46,911 bases of DNA, taken from IMG/VR virus record IMGVR_UViG_3300036851_000408, positions 1 to 46,911 of that record; one strand, given 5' to 3'. Made by a program: the position numbers and the translations under genes. How positions within the stretch are numbered: the first letter of the stretch is position 1; every line of letters starts with the position of its first letter. This stretch comes from a virus. Shown here piece after piece: positions 1 through 8,602 of the stretch. The notes below the pieces were generated by a model, which saw only the letters and a program-made list of their open reading frames with translations, was not told the DNA's origin and ran no database searches.

Positions 1-1
1 T

Positions 2-1381
2 ATAATCCCCAGAGATCTCGAAATTGCCTGGAATCGCTCTCTTGGAGAGCTTAAAGTCCTAATTCCCACTCCTTACCGAGAAATTCACTTCTTTGCTTAC
101 TCATCTGAGCGTCCTGACCTTCTCCGTGGCCCTCAGCACCACATTGTATGGATGGATGAGCCCGCAAAGCTTAAGGATGCAGACAAAGAACCAACAAATC
201 CCGGGACAACCTGGTCCAACCTTATGATGGGACTCAGACTAGGTCCGAATCCCCATGCAATCATTACTGGCACCCCAACCCCTTGCAAGCTCATCAAATA
301 TCTTGTTGCTCACCCCAATTGCATCACTAATCGAATGAGCACATTTGACAATGAAGATAACCTTCCCCAACAAACCATTGAAGAAATGAGAAGATTACCC
401 CGGACCTCTCGCACTGCAAGACAGGAGCTTTTCGCTGAAATCCTTCTCGATAACCCAGACTCAATCTTCTCTGCAGAGCTTATTGAACAAGATCGGGCAG
501 ATCCTGAGACATTCGATTACATGCTCACAGAGAAAGAATTCGAACGACCCTCCTTGCGTCTTGTACTGGGCTATGACCCTTCCATGTCCGCATCTGACGA
601 ATCTGATGAAGCAGGCATTGTCCTCTCCGGCTTCACAAAGACAAAAGAGGACGGAACACACGCATTTATCTTAGAAGATCACTCAGGACATCTAGGCCCG
701 AGAGAACAGGTTATTACAGTTGTGAATCTTATCATTGATAAGGAGATCCCGGAATTAATCGTTGAACAGAACCAAGGTGCTGGATTTGTTCTTAATAACC
801 TTAAAACTGAATTCATTGCACATCCAGACGTTCAGCAAGTTGATACCAGAGAAATCAAAAAGCGCCGCAACACTAAGGCAGGATCAATCAAAACTTACAA
901 GTATACTGTTACTTTCAGAGATAAAAACCGCTCCCCATTTTCATTCTTTCTTCATGCTATTCATGCCAAGGTTGCAAAGGTTGTACGAGCTGAACTTGCA
1001 GCCATTAACTACGAACAGCATAGGGTTCATCATCCACCACAAGGACTCCCTATCTGCAATATTACAACTTGTGGGGCTTCACTAGAGGATCAGATGGCAG
1101 TTTGGGGGCCTACTGATAAAGATAGCCCGGATAGGATGGATGCGGCTGTTTACACGCTGCTGCACATCTTCGGGTCTGACATTGCGCTTTCCAGCAAGAA
1201 ACATGCTACTATTCAAACCGCAGCCCACGTTGAGCCTCTACCCAGCTATGATCCCCGCCAGGATCTGAGCCGCCCTCCCCTAACTCTTACAAGGCACAGC
1301 CGGGCATACAACATTGATATAGGAGGAAAATCGAATGAGATTGGTTCCGATCATCGCTCTAGTTTTCTTGGCCCTCGCTAG
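2..1381 (+). CDS. terL: Terminase large subunit, 5'-truncated
   Basis: Motor and nuclease of DNA packaging; it cuts concatemers and pumps DNA through the portal using ATP. The frame is open from base 2 through a Walker-B-like HIVWMDEPA just before and at the internal ATG 152, so the true start and Walker A lie outside the window. The C-terminal RNase-H-like nuclease shows LVLGYDPSMSAS (first acidic residue), ELIVEQNQGAG and the final acidic motif DRMDAAVYTL. The portal gene follows two genes later, the usual order. The internal ATG at 152 is not the start, because the ATPase motif straddles it. The 3' end overlaps the next gene by 47 bases. Confidence 0.93.
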   Translation: MIPRDLEIAWNRSLGELKVLIPTPYREIHFFAYSSERPDLLRGPQHHIVWMDEPAKLKDADKEPTNPGTTWSNLMMGLRLGPNPHAIITGTPTPCKLIKYLVAHPNCITNRMSTFDNEDNLPQQTIEEMRRLPRTSRTARQELFAEILLDNPDSIFSAELIEQDRADPETFDYMLTEKEFERPSLRLVLGYDPSMSASDESDEAGIVLSGFTKTKEDGTHAFILEDHSGHLGPREQVITVVNLIIDKEIPELIVEQNQGAGFVLNNLKTEFIAHPDVQQVDTREIKKRRNTKAGSIKTYKYTVTFRDKNRSPFSFFLHAIHAKVAKVVRAELAAINYEQHRVHHPPQGLPICNITTCGASLEDQMAVWGPTDKDSPDRMDAAVYTLLHIFGSDIALSSKKHATIQTAAHVEPLPSYDPRQDLSRPPLTLTRHSRAYNIDIGGKSNEIGSDHRSSFLGPR

Positions 1382-1652
1382 TTTCCGAATTACTCGCTTT
1401 ATTGTTATTGACGATCTTTTGTCTGTTCAAAGGGAAGCTTTTATGAGCTGGTTCCTCAATAAAGGGGGACCAGCGTGGGATAAGCTTTATGATCTCTTTG
1501 GATGTACATGGTGTGTAGGAGTATACGTATCAGCTGCAGTTTATTGGCTATATATCCAAGATTTTGAGCTTAGTTGGGAAGCTTTTCTGAACATCTCAGC
1601 TATTGCTGGCGCACAAGGAATGCTCCACGCCTTGGAACCAAGCGAAGAGTAA
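1335..1652 (+). CDS. DUF1360-like small membrane protein
   Basis: A 105-residue protein with a hydrophobic N-terminus (MRLVPIIALVFLALASF), then FRITRFIVIDD and a second hydrophobic stretch containing CTWCVGVYVSAAVYWLY. The R-x-T-R-hydrophobic-D pattern followed by C-x-W-C matches my memory of DUF1360 proteins, found in phages and Gram-positive bacteria with unknown role. The start has a strong RBS (AGGAGGAAA, 1321-1329) and overlaps the end of terL in another frame, which suggests translational coupling. Likely in the cytoplasmic membrane. Function unknown. Confidence 0.75.
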   Translation: MRLVPIIALVFLALASFRITRFIVIDDLLSVQREAFMSWFLNKGGPAWDKLYDLFGCTWCVGVYVSAAVYWLYIQDFELSWEAFLNISAIAGAQGMLHALEPSEE

Positions 1653-1666
1653 GGTAGAATAAATCC

Positions 1667-3235
1667 GTGGCCCGGACCCGTTTCCATAGCCCAGAGCCTG
1701 TCCAAGCAGCGGCATACCCTCTAGTCCCTAAGAGGGGTAATGATTCGAGTGAAGCTAATCGAATCATTGATATCATGCTGCAGGGGGATAGCCACCACGA
1801 TACCGAACTTTCTTGGTATTTCTATCAGAGAATCCCGGAACTCCGCTATATTGCGAGGTATGTTGCCAACTCCCTCTCCCAAGCCCGCCTTTTCGTGGGA
1901 AGAGTTACTGCAGATCCATACAACCCTGAAAGAGTTGGACCTAAACACCCAGCAAATGAACTCCTTGAGGGATTTGCTGGTGGCTTTGAAGGACAGTCAG
2001 AACTCCTCGACCGCCTTGGCTTACACCTTACTATTGCTGGAGATTCAATCTTAGCTGGCCCCAAAGATAATGAACCAGACCATGAACCTCCTTGGGATGC
2101 CTGGCGAGTTTATTCCAGTGCTGAAATAACAAGCAGAAATGGGGTTGTTTATCACCGCACTCCCACAGGAAGAGAGGAACCGGTACCTAGCTATGTACTG
2201 CCAGTCAGAGTTTGGAGACAGCACCCTAAATACTGGTACAGAGCAGATTCCCCAGTACTGTCTAGCTTTACCGTACTGCGAGAAATTGACCTTCTTGATC
2301 AGCATGTTCATGCCTCCGCCGTATCTCGACTGGCCGGTGCAGGTCTGCTTCTCCTGCCCGATGATATTACTTTCCCAGCAGATGAAGTCGAAACTGAAGG
2401 AATAGAGGTTGATCCCTTTATTCGGCATCTTACGGAAATAATGTCAATTGCAATTAAAAACCGGGACAGCGCTGCTGCGATGGTTCCAATTATGCTTAGA
2501 GGTCCCTCCGAAGCCATTAGTGTGATTAAACATCTCACTTTCAGCACTCCCTTTGATGATAAGGTCCCGGATCTGCGAAATGTAGCTCTTAGACGGCTCG
2601 CTCTTGGAATGGATGTTCCGCCTGAGGTTCTTCTGGGCATGTCTGAATCCACGCAATGGTCTGCATGGCAAACTGATGAATCCACCGTTAGACTACACAC
2701 CGTACCTCTACTGCAACTTATTGTAAATGCCATTACCGTTGGGTGGTTCAGACCTTCCTTAAGGGAAATGCGCCTTAGTCCTACTATTCAAAATGAAATC
2801 GACAATCTGGTTATCTGGTTTGATATCAGTAACCTTAGGGTGCGTCCTAACGTTACTGAGGAAGCTCAGGCGATGTATGATCGCTTCGAGGTTGACGGAA
2901 GCATTCTGCGTCTCACAGCCGGGCTTACTGAACAGGATAAGCCCTCCAAGAATGAACTTGAGGAGCAGATCCTCTTCTATTTGATTCGAAATAACACGGA
3001 TCTCTCTGCATATGCAATTAATGCACTTAGGGAGAAGGGTTCTATTGATCTTCCTGAGGCCCCGAACATTGCTGCTCAATCTGCGGCTGGAAGACCTTCG
3101 ACTCCAGCTGAGCAAACTGATATAATAGGACCCAGAAGTATTCCTGGTGATCGCTCACAGGATAAGCAAACCGCCCCTCCTGAGGCTCCTTCCGCCGAAG
3201 GTGATGACAACAATAACGAGGTTGGGAGGCCCTAA
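1667..3235 (+). CDS. Portal protein
   Basis: Forms the dodecameric ring at one capsid vertex through which DNA enters and leaves, and docks the terminase and head-tail adaptor. At 522 residues it has the usual length for siphovirus portals. Early residues (about 25-80) hold the WYFYQRIPELRYIARYVANS segment typical of actinophage portals, and the C-terminal ~80 residues are Pro/Ala/Glu-rich and look disordered. Position between terminase and protease supports the call. The start is GTG 1667; no ATG fits near the upstream stop. Its TAA shares a base with the next ATG. Confidence 0.85.
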   Translation: MARTRFHSPEPVQAAAYPLVPKRGNDSSEANRIIDIMLQGDSHHDTELSWYFYQRIPELRYIARYVANSLSQARLFVGRVTADPYNPERVGPKHPANELLEGFAGGFEGQSELLDRLGLHLTIAGDSILAGPKDNEPDHEPPWDAWRVYSSAEITSRNGVVYHRTPTGREEPVPSYVLPVRVWRQHPKYWYRADSPVLSSFTVLREIDLLDQHVHASAVSRLAGAGLLLLPDDITFPADEVETEGIEVDPFIRHLTEIMSIAIKNRDSAAAMVPIMLRGPSEAISVIKHLTFSTPFDDKVPDLRNVALRRLALGMDVPPEVLLGMSESTQWSAWQTDESTVRLHTVPLLQLIVNAITVGWFRPSLREMRLSPTIQNEIDNLVIWFDISNLRVRPNVTEEAQAMYDRFEVDGSILRLTAGLTEQDKPSKNELEEQILFYLIRNNTDLSAYAINALREKGSIDLPEAPNIAAQSAAGRPSTPAEQTDIIGPRSIPGDRSQDKQTAPPEAPSAEGDDNNNEVGRP

Positions 3236-5184
3236 TGCCTTGGAGCATCTCTAAAAGAGGCGACGAGTATTGCGTGATCAAAACTCAAGATGACTCAGTT
3301 GAAGGCTGTCACGCTACCCGTGAAGAGGCTGAGGCCCAGCAGAGGGCTCTGTACGCCTCTGAGAACGACGCAGCGACCTCTACCGTTGTCTTCATCCACG
3401 AAGACGTTCCTATGCTTCTCAATCGGGCTGTAGAGGCTCTTGACGGACCTCATGCACCTGCTCAGGTTCGAGATTGGCTGATTGAGGCCACCCGGTTGCT
3501 TGGATCTGAACATTACAATGTCCCAGAGGAGGATATTGTCCAAGAAGCAGAAGCAATTGTTGAAACGGCAGCACAGGGAGCCCTCGAAACTTTTGCATGG
3601 GAAGGTCCAATCACCTACGAAGGCCTCTACACAGGTGATAAGAGATATTTCAAAGAGGGTGCAGTCGTCTGGAACGAAGAATTACTCCCATTCCCCTTTA
3701 AATGGCAGCGTATCTCAGCCGACGGTCACGATGCGTCAATCACAATTGGCCGAGTGGACCGGATCTTTAGAGGCGAAGAAGGAGCAATTTACGGCGAGGG
3801 TGTTATTTTCGTGGGAGATGGAGCCCCCTCCGAAGGGGAAGAATACGTAAATCTTCTCCTTAATGGTGCTGCTGGTGGCGTTTCCATTGATGGTGATGAC
3901 GCTGAATTTGAGATCCTCTACGAAGAGAACGAAGACGGCGAGATTGAGAACATGAGAATGGAGTTTGAGAGGATCAATGTCCGGGCGCTCACAGCTGTTG
4001 ATATCCCTGCCTTTGCAGGAGCCAAAATAAAGCTTACGCAGGAAGCTTTACTAGCGGCTGTTATCGGCTCTACTGATCTCCCCGTTGCTCCTCGTGATCG
4101 GCGCTGGGACGGTTTGGCTGCTCAGAGAGGTATTTTTGCGTGGGCCGAATCAGAAGAGGGCTTTGATACTACAAAGCTTGCCCGTGCCTTCCTCTGGAGA
4201 GACTCAGAAGGAGATCCTGAGCAGAAAGGCAGTTACAAACTCCCATTCACGGAATTAATTGATGGAACACTCACTATCATTCCAAAGGCAGTATTTGCTG
4301 CTGCCGCAGCTATTGAAGGAGCTAGAGGTGGAGTAAATATCCCGGACGCAGATAAATCTGGCATTAGACATAAGCTTGGCACGCTCTACGGAAAGATTAA
4401 CTCCTCTCTTGGAGAGGGTGAGGAACCGGTAACGCCTCCGTGGGAAAGTGATAGAGGGGACGCCTCAATTGTTACAGCAGAAGAGTTTGCCCGGAAACGT
4501 AAGAGGAGTCATCGTTACACTTACAATGAGCTTGAGGCTGTTCTTGCTAGCGCTATTCCTTGTGATCCACCTTCGGATTGGTTCAATAATCCTGAATTCT
4601 CAGAACTTACGCCGATCACTATCACAGATGAAGGACGAATTTCCGGCCACTTGGCTGGTCTTTCTTGCCATATTGGTTATGGATCTTGTACTACTCCTCC
4701 TCGTGGTTGCGATTATGATAATTATTTTCACCTTGGGGCGTTAAAGACCGCCGAAGGTGAAGAGATTCATGTTGGCCATATGACGTTTGGTGGGGGTCAC
4801 GCTCCTACTAACCTGAGCGCACGGGAGGCAGCGGCACGCTACGACTCAACCAGTAAAGTCTCAGCCGATATTCGTTGCGGCGAAGATGAATTTGGCACCT
4901 GGGTCGTCGGCGCTCTTAGGCCTGGGTTGTCCTCAGAAGAGCTTAGAGAGGTCCGCTCTGCGCCGTTGAGTGGGGATTGGAGGCCGGTAGGTGGCAAACT
5001 GCAACTCATTGCAGCCCATGGAGTAAATGTGCCTGGTTTCCCAGTGCCTAGAGTTAAGGCGCTTGTTGCATCTGGCGGCGAGACTCAAACTTTGATTATT
5101 GCTGCTCCTGAAGAATGTGATTGTGTGGAAGAAGAAAAAACATTTGACCAGCTTATGCTGGAAATGGAACTTGAGGAGGAATAA
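3235..5184 (+). CDS. Capsid maturation protease, multidomain
   Basis: Processes the procapsid; 649 residues, much longer than stand-alone HK97-type proteases. An N-terminal domain (1-50) has GCHATREEAEAQQRALYASE. A protease-like core (about 110-280) carries a His in DGHDASITIGRVDRI near residue 164 and a candidate nucleophile Ser in GAAGGVSIDGDD near 215, ending with ALTAVDIPAFAGAKI. A second region (about 280-400) includes YKLPFTELIDGTLTIIPKAVF, a module I associate with actinophage protease proteins. A third (about 420-649) is Cys-containing and of unknown role. Starts on TAATG coupled to the portal. The catalytic residues are inferred from pattern only. Confidence 0.8.
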   Translation: MPWSISKRGDEYCVIKTQDDSVEGCHATREEAEAQQRALYASENDAATSTVVFIHEDVPMLLNRAVEALDGPHAPAQVRDWLIEATRLLGSEHYNVPEEDIVQEAEAIVETAAQGALETFAWEGPITYEGLYTGDKRYFKEGAVVWNEELLPFPFKWQRISADGHDASITIGRVDRIFRGEEGAIYGEGVIFVGDGAPSEGEEYVNLLLNGAAGGVSIDGDDAEFEILYEENEDGEIENMRMEFERINVRALTAVDIPAFAGAKIKLTQEALLAAVIGSTDLPVAPRDRRWDGLAAQRGIFAWAESEEGFDTTKLARAFLWRDSEGDPEQKGSYKLPFTELIDGTLTIIPKAVFAAAAAIEGARGGVNIPDADKSGIRHKLGTLYGKINSSLGEGEEPVTPPWESDRGDASIVTAEEFARKRKRSHRYTYNELEAVLASAIPCDPPSDWFNNPEFSELTPITITDEGRISGHLAGLSCHIGYGSCTTPPRGCDYDNYFHLGALKTAEGEEIHVGHMTFGGGHAPTNLSAREAAARYDSTSKVSADIRCGEDEFGTWVVGALRPGLSSEELREVRSAPLSGDWRPVGGKLQLIAAHGVNVPGFPVPRVKALVASGGETQTLIIAAPEECDCVEEEKTFDQLMLEMELEEE

Positions 5185-5379
5185 GTGGGCTGTGGTTGCG
5201 GTGGAAAAAAAGGCAATAACGTCATTGGAAATGCGAATAGATCTACAATTTTCCAAGCGCTTGATGCGCAAGGACAAGTTCTAAGCGAACACGCCACTCC
5301 TACAGAGGCGAGGGCTGCTGCGACGGCCGCTGGTGGCCGAGTAAGAGTTACATCACGATCAACCGCTGGCGTTTCATAA
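5185..5379 (+). CDS. Small Cys/Gly-rich virion-region protein
   Basis: A 64-residue protein starting at GTG 5185 immediately after the protease stop. It opens with MGCGCGGKKG, then a short alpha/beta-looking segment (FQALDAQGQVLSEHATPTEA) and a basic C-terminus. Small proteins of this shape between protease and capsid genes are common in actinophages. The paired cysteines could bind metal. Function unknown. Confidence 0.65.
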   Translation: MGCGCGGKKGNNVIGNANRSTIFQALDAQGQVLSEHATPTEARAAATAAGGRVRVTSRSTAGVS

Positions 5380-5386
5380 CGCTAGC
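5365..5386 (+). promoter_or_regulatory. Hairpin across the stop codon upstream of the capsid gene
   Basis: GCTGGCGTT (5365-5373) pairs with AACGCTAGC (5378-5386) around a TCAT loop, nine pairs with one G-T. The stop codon TAA (5377-5379) sits in the loop and the 3' arm. There is no T-run, so a terminator is unlikely. Attenuation or RNA processing ahead of the capsid gene is possible. Confidence 0.35.
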
Positions 5387-5411
5387 GTGTATTCTTAAAA
5401 GCAACTACAAC

Positions 5412-5430
5412 AGCCCTAGGGCTAGGAGGT
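5412..5430 (+). promoter_or_regulatory. Palindrome and strong RBS of the major capsid gene
   Basis: AGCCCTAGGGCT (5412-5423) is a perfect 12-base palindrome directly joined to AGGAGGT (5424-5430), a near-ideal ribosome binding site seven bases before ATG 5438. The palindrome could be a protein operator or a small RNA stem that protects or exposes the RBS. The RBS supports very high expression of the capsid protein. Confidence 0.5.
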
Positions 5431-5437
5431 ATGCCAA

Positions 5438-7045
5438 ATGGAACGCTTCGGCGCTCTACCCGATAGCCTTAGCGAGCTTGCTGAGGCCGATCTTGATGCT
5501 TTGGAGCAGAAGGCTAATGAGCGTCTTGCTGCACTGAAGCAAGTTACCAACGCCAGTGCTGAGGATCGTGCCGAACTGGCTGCCATCAAGGCAGCTAGGC
5601 CCGCTCTTGCAGCTGAGCGTGCTTCCCGTGCTGAGTTTGCAGCTGACCTCACCGAGCTTACGGCTGAGCCTGAGGCGGTTGTGGAAGCGGCTGGGGCCGT
5701 TGCCGAGCCTGGTGAGGAGTCGGAGGTCGAAGAGGAGGTCGAAGAGCCTGCAGAGCCCATTCTGGAGCCTGTCCTGGCGTCTGCTGCTCAGAAGCCCCCT
5801 GCCAAGAAGGCTCAGCCTTCTACAGCTGTTGCTGAGGCGACGAAGCCCCCGTTTACGATTGTTGCTGCTGCTGATGTGCCTGGGTTTGGTGTCGGTGCCA
5901 ATATGCCTGACCTCGACACTTTGGCTGAGGCTCTTCACAAGAAGGCCCGAACTCTTGCGGATTCTCATGGCAACCAGACTAGTTATCCTGTTGCGACGAT
6001 TGAGAAGACGTTTGGCAAGGGTTATGATCTGAGCATCCTTAATGAAGAGGATTCTTGGAATGCTCTTGCTGCTGGAACTAAGCCGGAGGTTCTGGTTGCT
6101 TCTGGTGGTTGGTGTGCTCCCTCGCAGATTCTTTACGATCTGCTTGACCTTGAGTGCGTTCGGGATCAGCTTTTCACTCTGCCCACCTTCCGGGTGACTC
6201 GTGGTGGCATTCGGTTCCCAACTTACGACACGTTTGATCCTGCTTTCGATCCGTCGTTTGTCTGGACTGAGGCTGACGACATTGCTGTTTCCGGCACCAA
6301 GCCGTGTATCACGCTTGACTGCCCGGTGTTTGAAGAGTGTCGTCTGGATGCACATGGTCTGTGTATTACGGTTGGTAACCTTATGGACAGGGCTTACCCT
6401 GAGAACGTGCGGTTCCAGATCCGTAGGGCCATTCGTGCTTACGAGCGTGCGGTTGCGCTTCGTATTCTCACTGCGGTTATCGCTGGTTCTACTGCAGTTA
6501 CTGTTGATGCTTCCTTTGGCACCGGTTCTGCCCTGATCTCCAGTCTTCTTCTTCAGGCTGTTGACTATCGGCAGGAGAATGGCCTTTGTTGCGGTGAGAC
6601 TCTTGATGTGGTCTTCCCGTGCTGGGTTGCAGATACTGTTCGGGCTGACGTTGCTCGTCAGGAAGGCACGCTTTCCATTGGTTCGCTGCCTTCTAATGCT
6701 GATGTGACGAGTTGGTTCGCATCTGTTGGTCTCAATGTGAGGTACATCAACAACTGGCAGACCTTTGCCACGCATCCTGCTACTACGTGGCCTGACACTG
6801 TTGATTATCTTCTCCTTGCTCCCGGTTCGTGGGTTCGTTTTGATGGTGGGCGTTTGGATCTTGGAGTTATTCGTGACTCCACTCTCAACGCTACCAACGA
6901 CTTCACTGCGGTATGGTTTGAAGAATTTTATTGCATTGGGAACCGTGGACCGGCTTCCCGTATCGTTACTAACACGATTTGCCAGCTTGGTGAGGTTGGT
7001 GGCCGTAACCCGAGTACGGGTGAAGCTACTTGTCCTACTGGTTAA
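5438..7045 (+). CDS. Major capsid protein with fused scaffold-like N-terminus
   Basis: Main shell subunit, HK97-fold type. Of 535 residues, the first ~140 are Ala/Glu/Leu-rich and predicted coiled-coil (ERLAALKQVTNASAEDRAEL), then an acidic and Pro-rich linker: a delta-domain or scaffold-like segment probably removed by the upstream protease. The mature-like part begins near PPFTIVAAADVPGFGVGAN and includes the GIRFPTYDTFDPAFDPSF and AYERAVALRILTAVIAGSTAV segments typical of actinophage capsids. Cysteines are frequent (e.g. CITLDCPVFEEC). It follows the protease and precedes a terminator, consistent with a highly expressed single gene. The exact cleavage site is not visible. Confidence 0.9.
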   Translation: MERFGALPDSLSELAEADLDALEQKANERLAALKQVTNASAEDRAELAAIKAARPALAAERASRAEFAADLTELTAEPEAVVEAAGAVAEPGEESEVEEEVEEPAEPILEPVLASAAQKPPAKKAQPSTAVAEATKPPFTIVAAADVPGFGVGANMPDLDTLAEALHKKARTLADSHGNQTSYPVATIEKTFGKGYDLSILNEEDSWNALAAGTKPEVLVASGGWCAPSQILYDLLDLECVRDQLFTLPTFRVTRGGIRFPTYDTFDPAFDPSFVWTEADDIAVSGTKPCITLDCPVFEECRLDAHGLCITVGNLMDRAYPENVRFQIRRAIRAYERAVALRILTAVIAGSTAVTVDASFGTGSALISSLLLQAVDYRQENGLCCGETLDVVFPCWVADTVRADVARQEGTLSIGSLPSNADVTSWFASVGLNVRYINNWQTFATHPATTWPDTVDYLLLAPGSWVRFDGGRLDLGVIRDSTLNATNDFTAVWFEEFYCIGNRGPASRIVTNTICQLGEVGGRNPSTGEATCPTG

Positions 7046-7055
7046 TAACTAAAGA

Positions 7056-7096
7056 CTGAGAAAGAGGGAGGGGATAAAACCCCTCCCTCTACTCAG
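7056..7096 (+). terminator. Intrinsic hairpin terminator after the capsid gene
   Basis: An 11-pair stem AGAGGGAGGGG (7063-7073) / CCCCTCCCTCT (7080-7090) with loop ATAAAA, extended by an outer pair CTGAG (7056-7060) / CTCAG (7092-7096). No long T-run follows, so termination may be partial. It may instead protect the 3' end of the capsid mRNA and set the capsid to downstream ratio. Confidence 0.75.
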
Positions 7097-7110
7097 CAAG
7101 GATTTTGAAT

Positions 7111-7422
7111 ATGGAATTAGAATTTGATATTGAGAGTTTTGAGGTTGGAGACGAGTTCGTTGGTAATACCAAAGAACTTCGTTCGTTTATACGGTCTGTT
7201 TTAGAGGTTGGCGGTATTGTAAGAACAGTTAGCCATAACACAGCCAGGATTCTTGATCTTCCAAAGGTTGAGGCCCCGAAAAAGTCTCAATCTCCTGTAT
7301 CTAAGCTCACGAAAGAGGTAGAGTCAGATGGCGCTCATCAATTGCGGATTCCAAGTCCCTGGTCCGATTCTTCTTCCTCCTCGCTACGGTCTGCTGACGG
7401 TAGCAACCCCAGTAACTCCTAG
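7111..7422 (+). CDS. Hypothetical head-region protein
   Basis: About 103 residues from ATG 7111 (RBS AAGGA at 7098-7102); a TTG six bases upstream is less likely. The N-terminal 60 residues look folded (FEVGDEFVGNTKELRSFIRS, VGGIVRTVSHNTARILDLP), and the last ~35 are Ser-rich and overlap the next gene by 95 bases in another frame. Lies between the capsid gene and a likely virion gene, so a head-associated role is probable. I do not recognise a family. Confidence 0.6.
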   Translation: MELEFDIESFEVGDEFVGNTKELRSFIRSVLEVGGIVRTVSHNTARILDLPKVEAPKKSQSPVSKLTKEVESDGAHQLRIPSPWSDSSSSSLRSADGSNPSNS

Positions 7423-8185
7423 GGACGGTCACTGGGAAGCTGGTATCACCTGGGATAATGAACTGTGTAGCGAAGTTCATAGCACTTCGCTCACTTGTCC
7501 TCCTGTCGCTGAGCCGAAGACACCAGAGCGTGACTTCGAGTTTTGCTGCGCCGATCCCTTCGTGCTTTATGGATCCTATAATTGCCCCCCGGTAGGCAGA
7601 AGCGCCAATGATGCATTCCGTATCGCTACTCAGAGACTTCGCATCCACGAAGGGCGAGAGTTGGAGCGAGTCTTTTGGACAGGCGTTACTGACTCTGGTG
7701 AGGATATCAACCCTAGCCTTGCTTTCGGTAACAGCGAGTGTGGGTCAGCTGCCGTTATTGTAGGCGAAGGGGAACTGAGCCCAACGGCTGGGCTGGCTGT
7801 CCTCGAAAGTGCTCTGGTTGACTGTGCTCCTGGTGGCGGTGTTATTCACGCCAACTACGGATTGGCTGCCTACTTTGCTGCGGCTCATCTCATCTACCGA
7901 GATGGGGATACCTGGTTTACCGTTACCGGACAGCGCATTGCTTTTGGTGCTGGTTATCCAGGGAGTGGCCCGGACAACGTTGCGGCGGCTGCTGGCACTA
8001 GCTGGTTGTTCGCTACTGGCCCTGTAGGTATTTGGCGGTCTGACATCTTCTTGACTCCTGAGCGTCTGGACCAGGCTGTTGATCGTGATATCAACGACGT
8101 TACCGTGTTCGCAGAGCGTACGTACGCCGTCGGATGGTCCTGCTGCCTCTTTGCAACCTTGGTCACTCTTTGCTCGTCCTGCTAA
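7328..8185 (+). CDS. Conserved virion protein, possibly minor capsid
   Basis: A 285-residue protein, Cys-rich at both ends (LCSEVHSTSLTCPP, FCCADPF, WSCCLFATLVTLCSSC). The middle has GGGVIHANYGLAAYFAAAHL and GQRIAFGAGYPGSGP, and the C-terminal VTVFAERTYAVGWSCC reads like the last strands of a capsid-like fold. By position it could be a second capsid or vertex protein, but I cannot confirm homology. ATG 7328 has GAGGTAGAG upstream and lies inside the previous gene. Translation is clearly real by codon pattern and length. Confidence 0.6.
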   Translation: MALINCGFQVPGPILLPPRYGLLTVATPVTPRDGHWEAGITWDNELCSEVHSTSLTCPPVAEPKTPERDFEFCCADPFVLYGSYNCPPVGRSANDAFRIATQRLRIHEGRELERVFWTGVTDSGEDINPSLAFGNSECGSAAVIVGEGELSPTAGLAVLESALVDCAPGGGVIHANYGLAAYFAAAHLIYRDGDTWFTVTGQRIAFGAGYPGSGPDNVAAAAGTSWLFATGPVGIWRSDIFLTPERLDQAVDRDINDVTVFAERTYAVGWSCCLFATLVTLCSSC

Positions 8186-8197
8186 ACGGAGCTATGA

Positions 8198-8602
8198 ATG
8201 AGCTTCGTAAATCCGCAACCTTGTCCATGCGGGTCTGAGCATCTAACTTGCATTGATGATTCTATAACTGTTTGTCAGGGAACTACGCCTTGGGTTGTAG
8301 AAGGAACCCTAGAAGTAGAATCTGCTACTGCAGATAATGCTATTGTTACTTCTATTCCTGCTTCGACTACAACTACAACAATTTTTGCTTCTAATCTTCT
8401 TGCTTTAGGCAGAATTATTACTAATGACTCTACTGCTACAATGTTTATAAAGTTTGGTGCAGCCGCATCAACTACAGATTATTCTTTCAAATTAGTTGCT
8501 AATGATAAACTCATATTCACCGTTCCTGTTTATGTTGGCCTAGTTACAGCAGTTTGGGCATCTGCTACTGGATTTGCTAGAGCCACTGAAATGAGTGACT
8601 GA
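8198..8602 (+). CDS. Decoration-like virion protein
   Basis: A 134-residue protein: a Cys-containing N-terminus (PQPCPCGSEHLTC) and a beta-rich domain with IITNDSTATMFIKFGAAAST, then a YVGLVTAVWASATGFARATE ending. This ND-x-T-x-x-x-x-x-(K/R)FG pattern recurs in the next gene, so the two probably share a domain used on the capsid or tail surface. The TGA shares its last base with the next ATG. Role inferred from position and beta-rich composition. Confidence 0.55.
   Translation: MSFVNPQPCPCGSEHLTCIDDSITVCQGTTPWVVEGTLEVESATADNAIVTSIPASTTTTTIFASNLLALGRIITNDSTATMFIKFGAAASTTDYSFKLVANDKLIFTVPVYVGLVTAVWASATGFARATEMSD

Noticed and set aside
762-1085. 107-codon frame within the terminase gene
   Set aside because: Shadow frame without RBS, overlapping conserved nuclease motifs.
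5456-6775. A 439-codon open frame on the minus strand opposite the capsid gene
   Set aside because: It mirrors the GC/codon pattern of the capsid gene, is Arg/Ser/Leu-rich low-complexity, and has no RBS or neighbours on that strand.
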